Source: Cytophagaceae bacterium (GTDB lineage: Bacteria; Bacteroidota; Bacteroidia; Cytophagales; Cytophagaceae). Taken from it: DNA of 50,718 bases. The position numbers and the translations under genes are program-made. Shown piece by piece: positions 1 through 6,607 of this stretch; position 1 is the first letter of the stretch, and each line of letters starts with the position of its first letter. The stretch spans positions 1 through 50,718 of the forward strand of contig JALONM010000037.1 in NCBI GenBank assembly GCA_025454925.1, in the 5' to 3' direction. The notes beneath the pieces were generated by a model. That model did not search any database. It was given only the letters and a program-made list of their open reading frames with translations, and was not told the DNA's origin.

Positions 1-324
1 GCCCAGGTTAGCATCCGCGAGCACGAGTCTGCTCTCAATGCTCAGATCGTCCGGGTAAAAAATGAAGTGCGAAAAGCTTTTCAGACCTACCAAAATAATC
101 GAAAAATCATGGAACGTTTTTTTAAGATTTTGGAAGATTCAAGAGGCCTATTAAAAAATATTAGTAATTCTTATCTGAAAGGAAACACTGCAGTGTTTGA
201 TTTCCTTGAGGCACAACGGTCGTATCTGAATACTCAGGAATTGTACTACGAAGCATTACTCAACTACCGTAGGTCTTACCTGGAATTAATTTACGTAACG
301 AGCCTGATCAACAACGTTCAATAA
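1..324 (+). CDS. TolC-family outer membrane efflux protein, 3' end only
   Basis: Frame 1 is open from the first base to the stop at 322-324, so this is the C-terminal part (107 residues) of a gene that starts outside the window. The visible part is a long amphipathic helix with Glu/Gln/Arg-rich heptads, then a helical hairpin with 'GNTAVFDFLEAQRSYL' and a terminal helix. That is the pattern of the last coiled-coil repeat of TolC/CzcC-type outer membrane channels, which pair with an RND or ABC pump and a periplasmic adaptor. A GTG at 67 lies inside the gene and is not its start. It converges on the porin gene, with 14 bases between the stop codons. The pump substrate cannot be told. Confidence 0.8.
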   Translation, partial: AQVSIREHESALNAQIVRVKNEVRKAFQTYQNNRKIMERFFKILEDSRGLLKNISNSYLKGNTAVFDFLEAQRSYLNTQELYYEALLNYRRSYLELIYVTSLINNVQ

Positions 325-338
325 AAGCCGAAATTAGT

Positions 339-1463
339 TCAGTAAATCGTATTCTTTTCGATAGAATGTTTTGCTTCGTATTCTTTTCGATAGAATGTTT
401 TGCTAACGTAAAAGCAGAGACTTGCAGTAAAGCTGAAGGTGTATGGAACCCAATTGTTTTTTTGTTTGAATACCGACGATACTGAATGGTAAACTTTTGG
501 TTCTAATCTTCCCAATAAGCTCTGTTTCATTTGCCAATCCACCGTCAACGAATGCGCTTGTATCCACGTTTGATAGGGTGCTTTTACCATGATTCCTGAT
601 TTATCCGAATAAAATTCACTTCTTCCACACAGCGCTAATTTTTCAGAGGCAATATAGCGAAGCAAGGCTGTTCCACTGTACCAAGACGTGTAGGCATTTG
701 AGTTTTTTTGTACCTGTTGAATTCCGTAATCAAAACTAAACATAGATTGCCAGCGCTGGGCCAAAGGTAAGCTCATGTAAAAGTTGTGAAAATAGCGCAT
801 TCGGAGGGAGCTATCTGGAGTGTCACTTCCTATGTAGGAACTGCTATTGATGAAAAACTTGTCGTTTACAAAGTAGGTAATTTGAGTTCCACTATGAATA
901 ACATGGTTGCCTTCTTGTCTTTGTATTCGCTGCCAGCCATTCAAGGCAAGGGCTGCCAGAAACCATTTCTTATTAGCTGAGGTGTACGAAAGTTTGGCTC
1001 CAGTTTCAAAATAGGGTGTATTGTCTGCACTTATGCTTCTGCTTAAGGTCCAACAATCTTTTCCAACGGCACTTTCATAACCAATATGAGAAGGTAATAC
1101 TCCCAGGTCTAACCACCATTCTCCGCTTTTCAGAAGTTTTAGTCCGGCGCGGGCTTCGTAAAGCATCTGCAATACACCTGGCTCTTGAGCGAGATTGGCA
1201 TTGGCATAAGAGCCAGTCATGAATCCAAGCGCAGCCCTGTATTGCTTTTGTTGCAGGCTTGCTTTAAACAAACCCAAATTCAAGGAGAACTCTTGCTGGC
1301 GGCTATGAGAAACAATGTACGAGGCTCTGGAGTGGTTGCCAAATCTTTCTGTATCATATCCATAATAGGTTTCACCATAGGCTTCTACAGTGATAGTGCT
1401 GTCTTGCGCGGCAGCAACAAATGAGCATGCCATCAAAAAGGGCATTAGTATCCAATCCTTCAT
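339..1463 (-). CDS. Beta-barrel outer membrane porin (OmpL-like, porin-2 type)
   Basis: A 374-residue protein if it starts at Met 1463, which is followed by a good signal peptide (MKDWILMPFLMACSFVAAAQ). The frame stays open to 1589, but the added 42 residues are not signal-like. After the signal come alternating aromatic and polar strands, 'YGETYYGYDTERFGNHSRASY', and later segments typical of the Bacteroidota putative beta-barrel porin family (bbp2/OmpL-like). It should sit in the outer membrane as a diffusion pore; the substrate is unknown. The final residues are abnormal: a 29-bp tandem duplication at 347-404 shifts the frame and replaces a predicted short end (..YDLLN, stop at 334-336) with a longer Lys/Glu-rich tail. 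carA lies upstream on the same strand but is separated by a terminator. Confidence 0.75.
   Translation of the reverse strand: MKDWILMPFLMACSFVAAAQDSTITVEAYGETYYGYDTERFGNHSRASYIVSHSRQQEFSLNLGLFKASLQQKQYRAALGFMTGSYANANLAQEPGVLQMLYEARAGLKLLKSGEWWLDLGVLPSHIGYESAVGKDCWTLSRSISADNTPYFETGAKLSYTSANKKWFLAALALNGWQRIQRQEGNHVIHSGTQITYFVNDKFFINSSSYIGSDTPDSSLRMRYFHNFYMSLPLAQRWQSMFSFDYGIQQVQKNSNAYTSWYSGTALLRYIASEKLALCGRSEFYSDKSGIMVKAPYQTWIQAHSLTVDWQMKQSLLGRLEPKVYHSVSSVFKQKNNWVPYTFSFTASLCFYVSKTFYRKEYEAKHSIEKNTIY
347..404. repeat. Exact 29-bp tandem duplication in the 3' end of the porin gene
   Basis: Bases 347-375 and 376-404 are identical, unit beginning TCGTATTCTTTTCGATAG. Because 29 is not a multiple of three, the second copy is read in another frame. 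Each copy holds a small imperfect inverted repeat (ATTCT..AGAAT). Perfect identity suggests a recent slippage event. Confidence 0.95.
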
Positions 1464-1630
1464 AGGAAGTTCATTAACCAAAGAGGTGTGCAAGTTATAA
1501 AAAATCAGGGAAGCACAAGAATGAAGAGGTTCGGTACTTCGTCCGAGCGTAAGCGCATACATATTCATGTATTTCCTGTTGTGATACAAAGAAGAAATGG
1601 TTTTGCGTTCGCGCTTGGAGCCACAGAGTC

Positions 1631-1669
1631 AAAAAAAAGATCTGACTTGAGAGGTCAGATCTTTTTTTG
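1631..1669. terminator. Bidirectional intrinsic terminator after carA
   Basis: A run of A, then GATCTGAC, a short loop, GTCAGATC and a run of T form a stem of about 15 base pairs. It sits six bases past the carA stop, so it ends carA transcription on the minus strand and separates carA from the porin gene. Confidence 0.85.
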
Positions 1670-1674
1670 TTTTT

Positions 1675-2772
1675 TTATTTCATTAGTTTAACAAAGTCGT
1701 CAAACAGATAGCGCGAATCGTGCGGCCCGGGCGAAGATTCGGGGTGATGTTGTACTGAAAATGCTTTTTTATTTTTTATTCGGATACCTTCCACCGTGTT
1801 ATCATTCAAGTTGATGTGGGTGATTTCAACATGATTGGTTTTGGCAACCTCGTTGGCATCTACGGCAAATCCGTGGTTTTGAGAAGTGATTTCAGAAAGA
1901 CCTGTTACCAGGTTTTTTACCGGGTGATTTAGTCCGCGGTGGCCGTTATGCATCTTGAAAGTTTTTACACCATTGGCCTCCGCCAAGATCTGATGCCCCA
2001 GACAAATGCCAAACAAAGGCTTGTCTGCCGCCAGAATTTCTTTTACAGTGTCGATGGCATAGCTTGTAACCGCGGGATCCCCAGGGCCATTTGAAATGAA
2101 ATATCCGTTCGGGGCAAATTTTTCCATTTCTGCAAAACTGGTTTTAGCGGGGAAAACTTTCAGGTAACAGCCTCTTTCGGCGATATTATCGAGAATACTT
2201 TTCTTTACGCCAAGGTCCAACACCGCCACTTTTAGTGGTGCGGAGGAGTCTCCCACGAAATAAGGTTCCTTCGTACTTACTACAGATGAAAGTTCGAGTC
2301 CTTTCATGGATGGAACTTTTTTTACTTCCGCTTTTAGTTTTTCTAAATCCAGAATGTCTGAAGAAATAATTGCATTCATTACTCCTTTATCCCGAACATA
2401 ACGCACGATTTGACGTGTGTCCACATCGGCAATGCCAATGATATTGTTGCGTTCAAAATATTCCTGCAACGAATAGTCGCCATCGAGACGAGAATAAATA
2501 TCGGAGAAATTACGGCAAACCAAACCGGCAAATTTTACACTGTTCGATTCCACTTCCGTATCTTTAACACCGTAGTTGCCGATATGCGAAGTTGTGTTTA
2601 CGATGATTTGACCGTAATAAGAAGGGTCGGTATAAATTTCCTGATAGCCGGTCATGCCGGTATTGAAACAAATTTCACCCGAGGTAGTACCGATTTTGCC
2701 AACAGCTGTTCCTTTGAATGCGGTACCGTCCTCCAGCACCAGATATGCTTCTTTCCTGAAATTTAGTTTCAT
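1675..2772 (-). CDS. carA: Carbamoyl-phosphate synthase small (glutaminase) subunit
   Basis: CarA hydrolyses glutamine and passes ammonia to CarB, making carbamoyl phosphate for pyrimidine and arginine synthesis in the cytoplasm. The protein has the N-terminal CPSase small-subunit domain (about residues 8-135) and a class I glutamine amidotransferase domain with the nucleophile elbow FGICLGHQIL (Cys257) and the His343/Glu345 of 'QHHPES'. The chosen start gives 365 residues, normal for the family. The frame extends 15 codons further up, to 2817, but that Met falls on a TAnnTTTG promoter element at 2815-2822, which argues against it. carB is not in the window. A terminator follows directly. Confidence 0.95.
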   Translation of the reverse strand: MKLNFRKEAYLVLEDGTAFKGTAVGKIGTTSGEICFNTGMTGYQEIYTDPSYYGQIIVNTTSHIGNYGVKDTEVESNSVKFAGLVCRNFSDIYSRLDGDYSLQEYFERNNIIGIADVDTRQIVRYVRDKGVMNAIISSDILDLEKLKAEVKKVPSMKGLELSSVVSTKEPYFVGDSSAPLKVAVLDLGVKKSILDNIAERGCYLKVFPAKTSFAEMEKFAPNGYFISNGPGDPAVTSYAIDTVKEILAADKPLFGICLGHQILAEANGVKTFKMHNGHRGLNHPVKNLVTGLSEITSQNHGFAVDANEVAKTNHVEITHINLNDNTVEGIRIKNKKAFSVQHHPESSPGPHDSRYLFDDFVKLMK

Positions 2773-2814
2773 GTTCTCGCTTTTTTTGCAGAATTCTCCG
2801 CTGTATAAATTGCA

Positions 2815-2822
2815 CAAAGGTA
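2815..2822 (-). promoter_or_regulatory. Bacteroidota -7 element upstream of carA
   Basis: The minus strand reads TACCTTTG, an exact TAnnTTTG match, 42 bases before the chosen carA start. No clear -33 TTG is found at the usual distance, so it is a half-supported promoter. It suggests carA can be transcribed apart from mnmD. Confidence 0.5.
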
Positions 2823-2881
2823 ATAAAAACCAAGGCCGGAAAAAGTGCTGTGTATAAAATTTGAATTAATTCTGAGAAGCC

Positions 2882-3529
2882 CTATCGAAGCCAGGCCCGC
2901 GTCATTTCTTTTTTTCCGGGGGGGCCTTCCAAGGTTTCTACCTCAAAGCCAAGGTTTTTCAAGGTTCTCTTGAAGGCTCCACTGGCGCAGTAACTAACCA
3001 AGATACTGCCCTTTGACAAGCTGCTTTTTATTTTTTCAAAGATTTCTGAAGACCACATCTCAGGCTGCTTGGATGGTGCAAAGGCATCAAAATAGACTAA
3101 ATCAAATAAATAATTAGATAAGTCTAGGAGTTTGACATCGCCTTGTTTTTTTTCTAAATAAAAGCCTGGCCGAACCATACAAGGATTTTCCCACTTACAG
3201 GTATGGATTTTTTCAAAGATATCCTGGCCTTCTGCGGAAGCATAATTAAGCGCTTTCCAAATTCGTTCCTCCAGCGGGTATAATTCCAGGGTGGTGTAGT
3301 GTATTTCTTTTTCCGTTAGGGCACTGAGCCAGGCATTAAGTCCTGTCCCAAAACCAATTTCCAGCAAGCGCACTGGCCTTGTCTCAGGAGGAAGCGCATG
3401 AAGTCCGTGTTGTAGGAAAACATGTTTCGATTCCTGCATTGCCCCATGGGTAGAATGGTAAGTTTCCTGCAATCCAGGTAAAAATAAGGTATGTGAGCCG
3501 TCTCCGGTAGTAATCACCTCTATGTCCAT
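2882..3529 (-). CDS. mnmD: tRNA (mnm5s2U34) methyltransferase, stand-alone MnmD
   Basis: A 215-residue protein with an N-terminal 'TGDGSHTLFLPGLQETYHSTHGA' type segment, a Rossmann methyltransferase motif 'LLEIGFGTGLNAW' that binds S-adenosylmethionine, and 'VYFDAFAPSKQPEMW', all characteristic of the methyltransferase half of MnmC. It makes the last methylation of the wobble uridine in tRNAs such as Lys and Glu. The FAD oxidase half of MnmC is absent, so this is the single-domain MnmD form common outside gammaproteobacteria. The start at 3529 matches the family N-terminus; the open frame runs up to 3604 but adds nothing family-like. carA follows on the same strand after 109 bases. Confidence 0.9.
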   Translation of the reverse strand: MDIEVITTGDGSHTLFLPGLQETYHSTHGAMQESKHVFLQHGLHALPPETRPVRLLEIGFGTGLNAWLSALTEKEIHYTTLELYPLEERIWKALNYASAEGQDIFEKIHTCKWENPCMVRPGFYLEKKQGDVKLLDLSNYLFDLVYFDAFAPSKQPEMWSSEIFEKIKSSLSKGSILVSYCASGAFKRTLKNLGFEVETLEGPPGKKEMTRAWLR

Positions 3530-3532
3530 GGT

Positions 3533-3540
3533 CAAAGGTA
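3533..3540 (-). promoter_or_regulatory. -7 element directly upstream of mnmD
   Basis: The minus strand reads TACCTTTG and ends four bases before the mnmD ATG. If used, transcription would begin at or within a few bases of the start codon, giving a leaderless message. No matching -33 TTG was found. Confidence 0.4.
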
Positions 3541-3663
3541 AGGAAAGAATTTGTAATCTGTGGATGCATATTGGCCCGCGAATTGTCTGTTCTAATACAA
3601 CCAATTCCTTATTTTGGGGGTATAATTTGGTGTCACCATTGGTGTAACGTAAATCGCTTTTCT

Positions 3664-4212
3664 ATGAAACTAATATTAGGATTTCTAGCCCTGATGTGTT
3701 CCCTTCTTGCACAAGCACAACAAACGCTGGCGGGGGTTACTATGCCGGCCAACTATGTCGCTCAAAGTACTACCTTATTGCTCAATGGAGCGGGGGTACG
3801 AGAAAAGTATTTTATGAATATGTATGTGGGGGCCCTGTATATGAAAAGTAAATCGACATCCTCTTCCTCCATTATTTCTGAAAATCAAACCATGGCTGTG
3901 AAATTGCACATCGTTTCTTCGCTCATTACCAGTGAAAAAATGGAATCGGCCATTCGCGATGGTTTCGCTAAAACCGCAAAAGGAACCTTATCCAAAGAAA
4001 TAGAAGCATTTATTCAGGTATTCAGCGAAAAAATAGCGGTAAACGATGTTTTCGATTTGGTGTATTTTCCAGAAAAGGGGGTTGTGATTTATAAAAACAA
4101 ACAGGTGAAAGGCACAATACCTGGATTAGAATTTAAGAAAGCTCTTTTCGGGATTTGGTTAGGAGAAGATCCTGCGGACGATGATTTAAAAGAAGCTATG
4201 CTGGGGAATTGA
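3664..4212 (+). CDS. Chalcone isomerase-like exported protein
   Basis: A 182-residue protein with a signal peptide (MKLILGFLALMCSLLAQAQ). The mature part contains 'LLLNGAGVREKYFMNMYVGALYM' in pieces, then an alpha/beta pattern ending with 'GTIPGLEFKKALFGIWLGEDPAD', which is the signature of the bacterial chalcone-isomerase-like family. These proteins share the fold of plant chalcone isomerase and bind fatty acid-like ligands in some members; enzymatic activity is not established for the bacterial ones. It is divergent from mnmD (134 bases shared upstream) and stops four bases before the stop of the permease gene on the other strand, with no terminator visible between them. Confidence 0.8.
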   Translation: MKLILGFLALMCSLLAQAQQTLAGVTMPANYVAQSTTLLLNGAGVREKYFMNMYVGALYMKSKSTSSSSIISENQTMAVKLHIVSSLITSEKMESAIRDGFAKTAKGTLSKEIEAFIQVFSEKIAVNDVFDLVYFPEKGVVIYKNKQVKGTIPGLEFKKALFGIWLGEDPADDDLKEAMLGN

Positions 4213-4216
4213 TTAC

Positions 4217-5272
4217 CTATTTGATGCGTACTCGGGGATCCACCAGTGCATATAACATATCGACAAAAATATTCACCACGATAAATATAAAGGCCACAAA
4301 GATGGTCACCCCCATAATAATCGGGAAGTCTAGATTGTATATGGCGTCGATGGTGACGCGCCCGAGGCCATTCCAGTTAAACACTTTTTCAACGAAGAAA
4401 GCACCAGCCATCAAACTGGCCAACCATCCAGATACTGCGGTAATCACAGGATTCATGGCGTTTTTCAGTGCGTGCTTCAGAATGATCTGATAATAGTAAA
4501 GCCCTTTGGCACGCGCAGTACGAATGTAATCCTGGGATAAAACATCCAGCATAGAGCTTCGGGTTAGCTGTACAATGATTGCCAAGGGACGGAGTCCTAG
4601 GGTAAAGGCGGGTAGAATGATGTTTTTCCATACTAACTTTCTTCCATCCAGGTCCACATCCCATAATTGCCCCGTTGGGTTTAATCCAGTATATTCGGAA
4701 AGGTAGAAGCCAAATACCATGGCCACGATGGCGCCCAACACAAAACTGGGAGCGGAAATGCCGATGACAGAAAGAGAAACCATGAAATGATCCAATGGAC
4801 TGTTGGGTTTGAGAGAAGCCAGGATGCCCATGAGAACGCCAAAAAACGTGGCAAATAACATGGCCACGAAAGCCAGCCAGAACGTTCCTTCCAGATTTTC
4901 CCAGATAATTTCACTCACACGCTTATTGCTTTGGAAACTCCGGCGCATGTATGGAGATTTTAGTACCAAGTAAGAATTATCACCAACTTTCAGCATTTTC
5001 TTATAGTCATACTTCTCGAATTCCTGCTCACTGTCTTCGTGCACCGAAACAGGAGAGAGGTCGCGCATGTATAAATACAACTGTTTATGCAACGGTTCAA
5101 AGAGCCCCAGTTCTTTGGCAATGGCTTCGCGGGTAGATACATCGGTGCGCTGGCCCGCCATCATGGCTACAGGATCGCCAGGCAATACATTAAAAATAAA
5201 GAATACCACCACTGTTGCGCCCAACAGCACCATTAATCCATAAAGTAACCTGTACAGGAGGTATCTGAACAT
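4217..5272 (-). CDS. ABC transporter permease, OppB/DppB type
   Basis: A 351-residue inner membrane protein. The N-terminus 'MFRYLLYRLLYGLMVLLGATVVVFF' followed by 'NVLPGDP' is the standard start of peptide/nickel permeases. Five more membrane segments follow, and the EAA loop 'DYIRTARAKGLYYYQIILKHA' contacts the ATPase. An unusually long periplasmic insert (residues about 60-120, rich in charged residues) lies between the first and second membrane segments. The partner OppC permease, ATPases and binding protein are not next to it, so it acts with subunits encoded elsewhere. The substrate is probably a peptide, by family only. Confidence 0.9.
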   Translation of the reverse strand: MFRYLLYRLLYGLMVLLGATVVVFFIFNVLPGDPVAMMAGQRTDVSTREAIAKELGLFEPLHKQLYLYMRDLSPVSVHEDSEQEFEKYDYKKMLKVGDNSYLVLKSPYMRRSFQSNKRVSEIIWENLEGTFWLAFVAMLFATFFGVLMGILASLKPNSPLDHFMVSLSVIGISAPSFVLGAIVAMVFGFYLSEYTGLNPTGQLWDVDLDGRKLVWKNIILPAFTLGLRPLAIIVQLTRSSMLDVLSQDYIRTARAKGLYYYQIILKHALKNAMNPVITAVSGWLASLMAGAFFVEKVFNWNGLGRVTIDAIYNLDFPIIMGVTIFVAFIFIVVNIFVDMLYALVDPRVRIK

Positions 5273-5331
5273 GAATAAAAATATCCTCTATTGGTTAAAA
5301 ATATAAATTTGCTCAAATCGTACTTAACCTG

Positions 5332-5339
5332 CAAATGTA
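5332..5339 (-). promoter_or_regulatory. Candidate -7 element for the permease gene
   Basis: The minus strand reads TACATTTG, matching TAnnTTTG, 59 bases before the permease start and downstream of the asd terminator. No clear -33 element is present, so support is moderate. Confidence 0.35.
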
Positions 5340-5450
5340 ATATTATCAGGTATATATCTCTCTGAATGACCGAAGGTAAGCTCCGGTAGTCTAAGTTTTA
5401 CGAATAAAACGAAAAGGAGTTGGAGAAAAAAGGCCAGGTGGGTAAAAATA

Positions 5451-5483
5451 AACGCCGCAACTGTTTCGGACAGTCACGGCGTT
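5451..5483 (-). terminator. Intrinsic terminator after asd
   Basis: Arms AACGCCGCAACTGT and ACAGTCACGGCGTT pair with two mismatches around a five-base loop. On the minus strand the hairpin is followed by a T-rich stretch (read from TAAAAATAA on the plus strand). It lies 19 bases past the asd stop and separates asd from the permease. Confidence 0.75.
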
Positions 5484-5502
5484 GCAAAAGGAGGACGAGC
5501 AA

Positions 5503-6492
5503 TTAAGCCAAGGTTTTGGCAGAAAGATACTCGGCAATTTGTACAGCATTGGTGGCGGCACCCTTACGCAGGTTGTCCGCTACAATCCACATGTTTAATG
5601 ATTTAGGCTGCGTTTCGTCACGGCGGATACGTCCAACAAATACTTCATCTTTGCCATGGGTATCTTTAGGCATAGGATATTTGTTGTTTTTAACATCGTC
5701 CACCAAAACAACACCTTTCGTTTCACTTAATATCTTGCGAATGTCTTCCAACTCAAATTCATTTTCAAATTCGATGTTCACACTTTCCGAGTGACCTCCC
5801 ATTACCGGAATACGAACGGTAGTAGCTGTTACCTGGATGGAATCATCGCCCATGATTTTTTTGGTTTCATTCACCATTTTCATTTCCTCTTTGGTATATC
5901 CATTGTCCAGGAATACATCAATATGAGGAATGACGTTCAAGTCGATTTTGTATGGATAAGCCATGGGGCCATCAATTCCGGCGCGCTCATTCATCAACTG
6001 GTCCACCGCTTTTTTACCGGTACCAGTAACGGACTGATAGGTGGATACTACAATACGACGAATTTTATATTTCAAATGCAGTGGGTTTAATGCCACCACC
6101 ATTTGAATCGTAGAGCAATTTGGATTGGCGATAATTTTGTCATTTTCATTCAACTCGTGCGCGTTGATTTCCGGAACTACCAATTTCTTGGTAGGATCCA
6201 TGCGCCAAGCCGAAGAATTGTCAATTACAGTAATGCCAGCGGCAGCAAATTTAGGTGCTAGTTCCAGCGAAGTACTTCCGCCTGCGGAAAAGATCGCAAA
6301 TGCTGGCTTCATGGAAATCGCCTCTTCATACCCAACAACCTTATAGCCCTTGCCCTTGAACTTTACCTCTTTACCTATGGATTTTTCAGACGCAACAGGG
6401 ATGATTTCTGTTACTGGGAAATTACGCTCCGCGAGCACTTTCAAGATTTCGCTACCGACAAGACCGGTAGCTCCGACTACGGCAATTTTCAT
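5503..6492 (-). CDS. asd: Aspartate-semialdehyde dehydrogenase
   Basis: Reduces beta-aspartyl phosphate to aspartate semialdehyde with NADPH, the branch point to lysine/diaminopimelate, threonine and methionine. The N-terminus 'MKIAVVGATGLVGSEILKVL' is the nucleotide-binding motif; the catalytic cysteine is Cys126 in 'IANPNCSTIQMV', and Arg227 and His234 in 'RIPVMGGHSES' complete the active site. Length (329) is normal. A TAATTTTG element on the minus strand at 6580-6587 may be its promoter, with a weak -33. aspC, lysC or dap genes are not adjacent, so it seems to be a single-gene unit ended by the hairpin at 5451-5483. Confidence 0.96.
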   Translation of the reverse strand: MKIAVVGATGLVGSEILKVLAERNFPVTEIIPVASEKSIGKEVKFKGKGYKVVGYEEAISMKPAFAIFSAGGSTSLELAPKFAAAGITVIDNSSAWRMDPTKKLVVPEINAHELNENDKIIANPNCSTIQMVVALNPLHLKYKIRRIVVSTYQSVTGTGKKAVDQLMNERAGIDGPMAYPYKIDLNVIPHIDVFLDNGYTKEEMKMVNETKKIMGDDSIQVTATTVRIPVMGGHSESVNIEFENEFELEDIRKILSETKGVVLVDDVKNNKYPMPKDTHGKDEVFVGRIRRDETQPKSLNMWIVADNLRKGAATNAVQIAEYLSAKTLA

Positions 6493-6607
6493 GTTGAATA
6501 TTGTTGAATGAATGAAATGAATAGTGGGAACCTTTTGGAAAATTTTAGTCTATCCCAAAAGAGACCCTTTTTCGAGTCGCAAAATTACAAAAAATATCCA
6601 TCTCATC

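Noticed and set aside
786-1424. Several short plus-strand frames
   Set aside because: They overlap the porin gene in antisense and have no recognisable feature.
1488-1691. Short frame between the porin gene and carA
   Set aside because: It runs through the carA terminator and ends inside carA; no coding signature.
2773-2817. Upstream start for carA
   Set aside because: It would put the start codon on the TACCTTTG promoter element and add residues not seen in the family.
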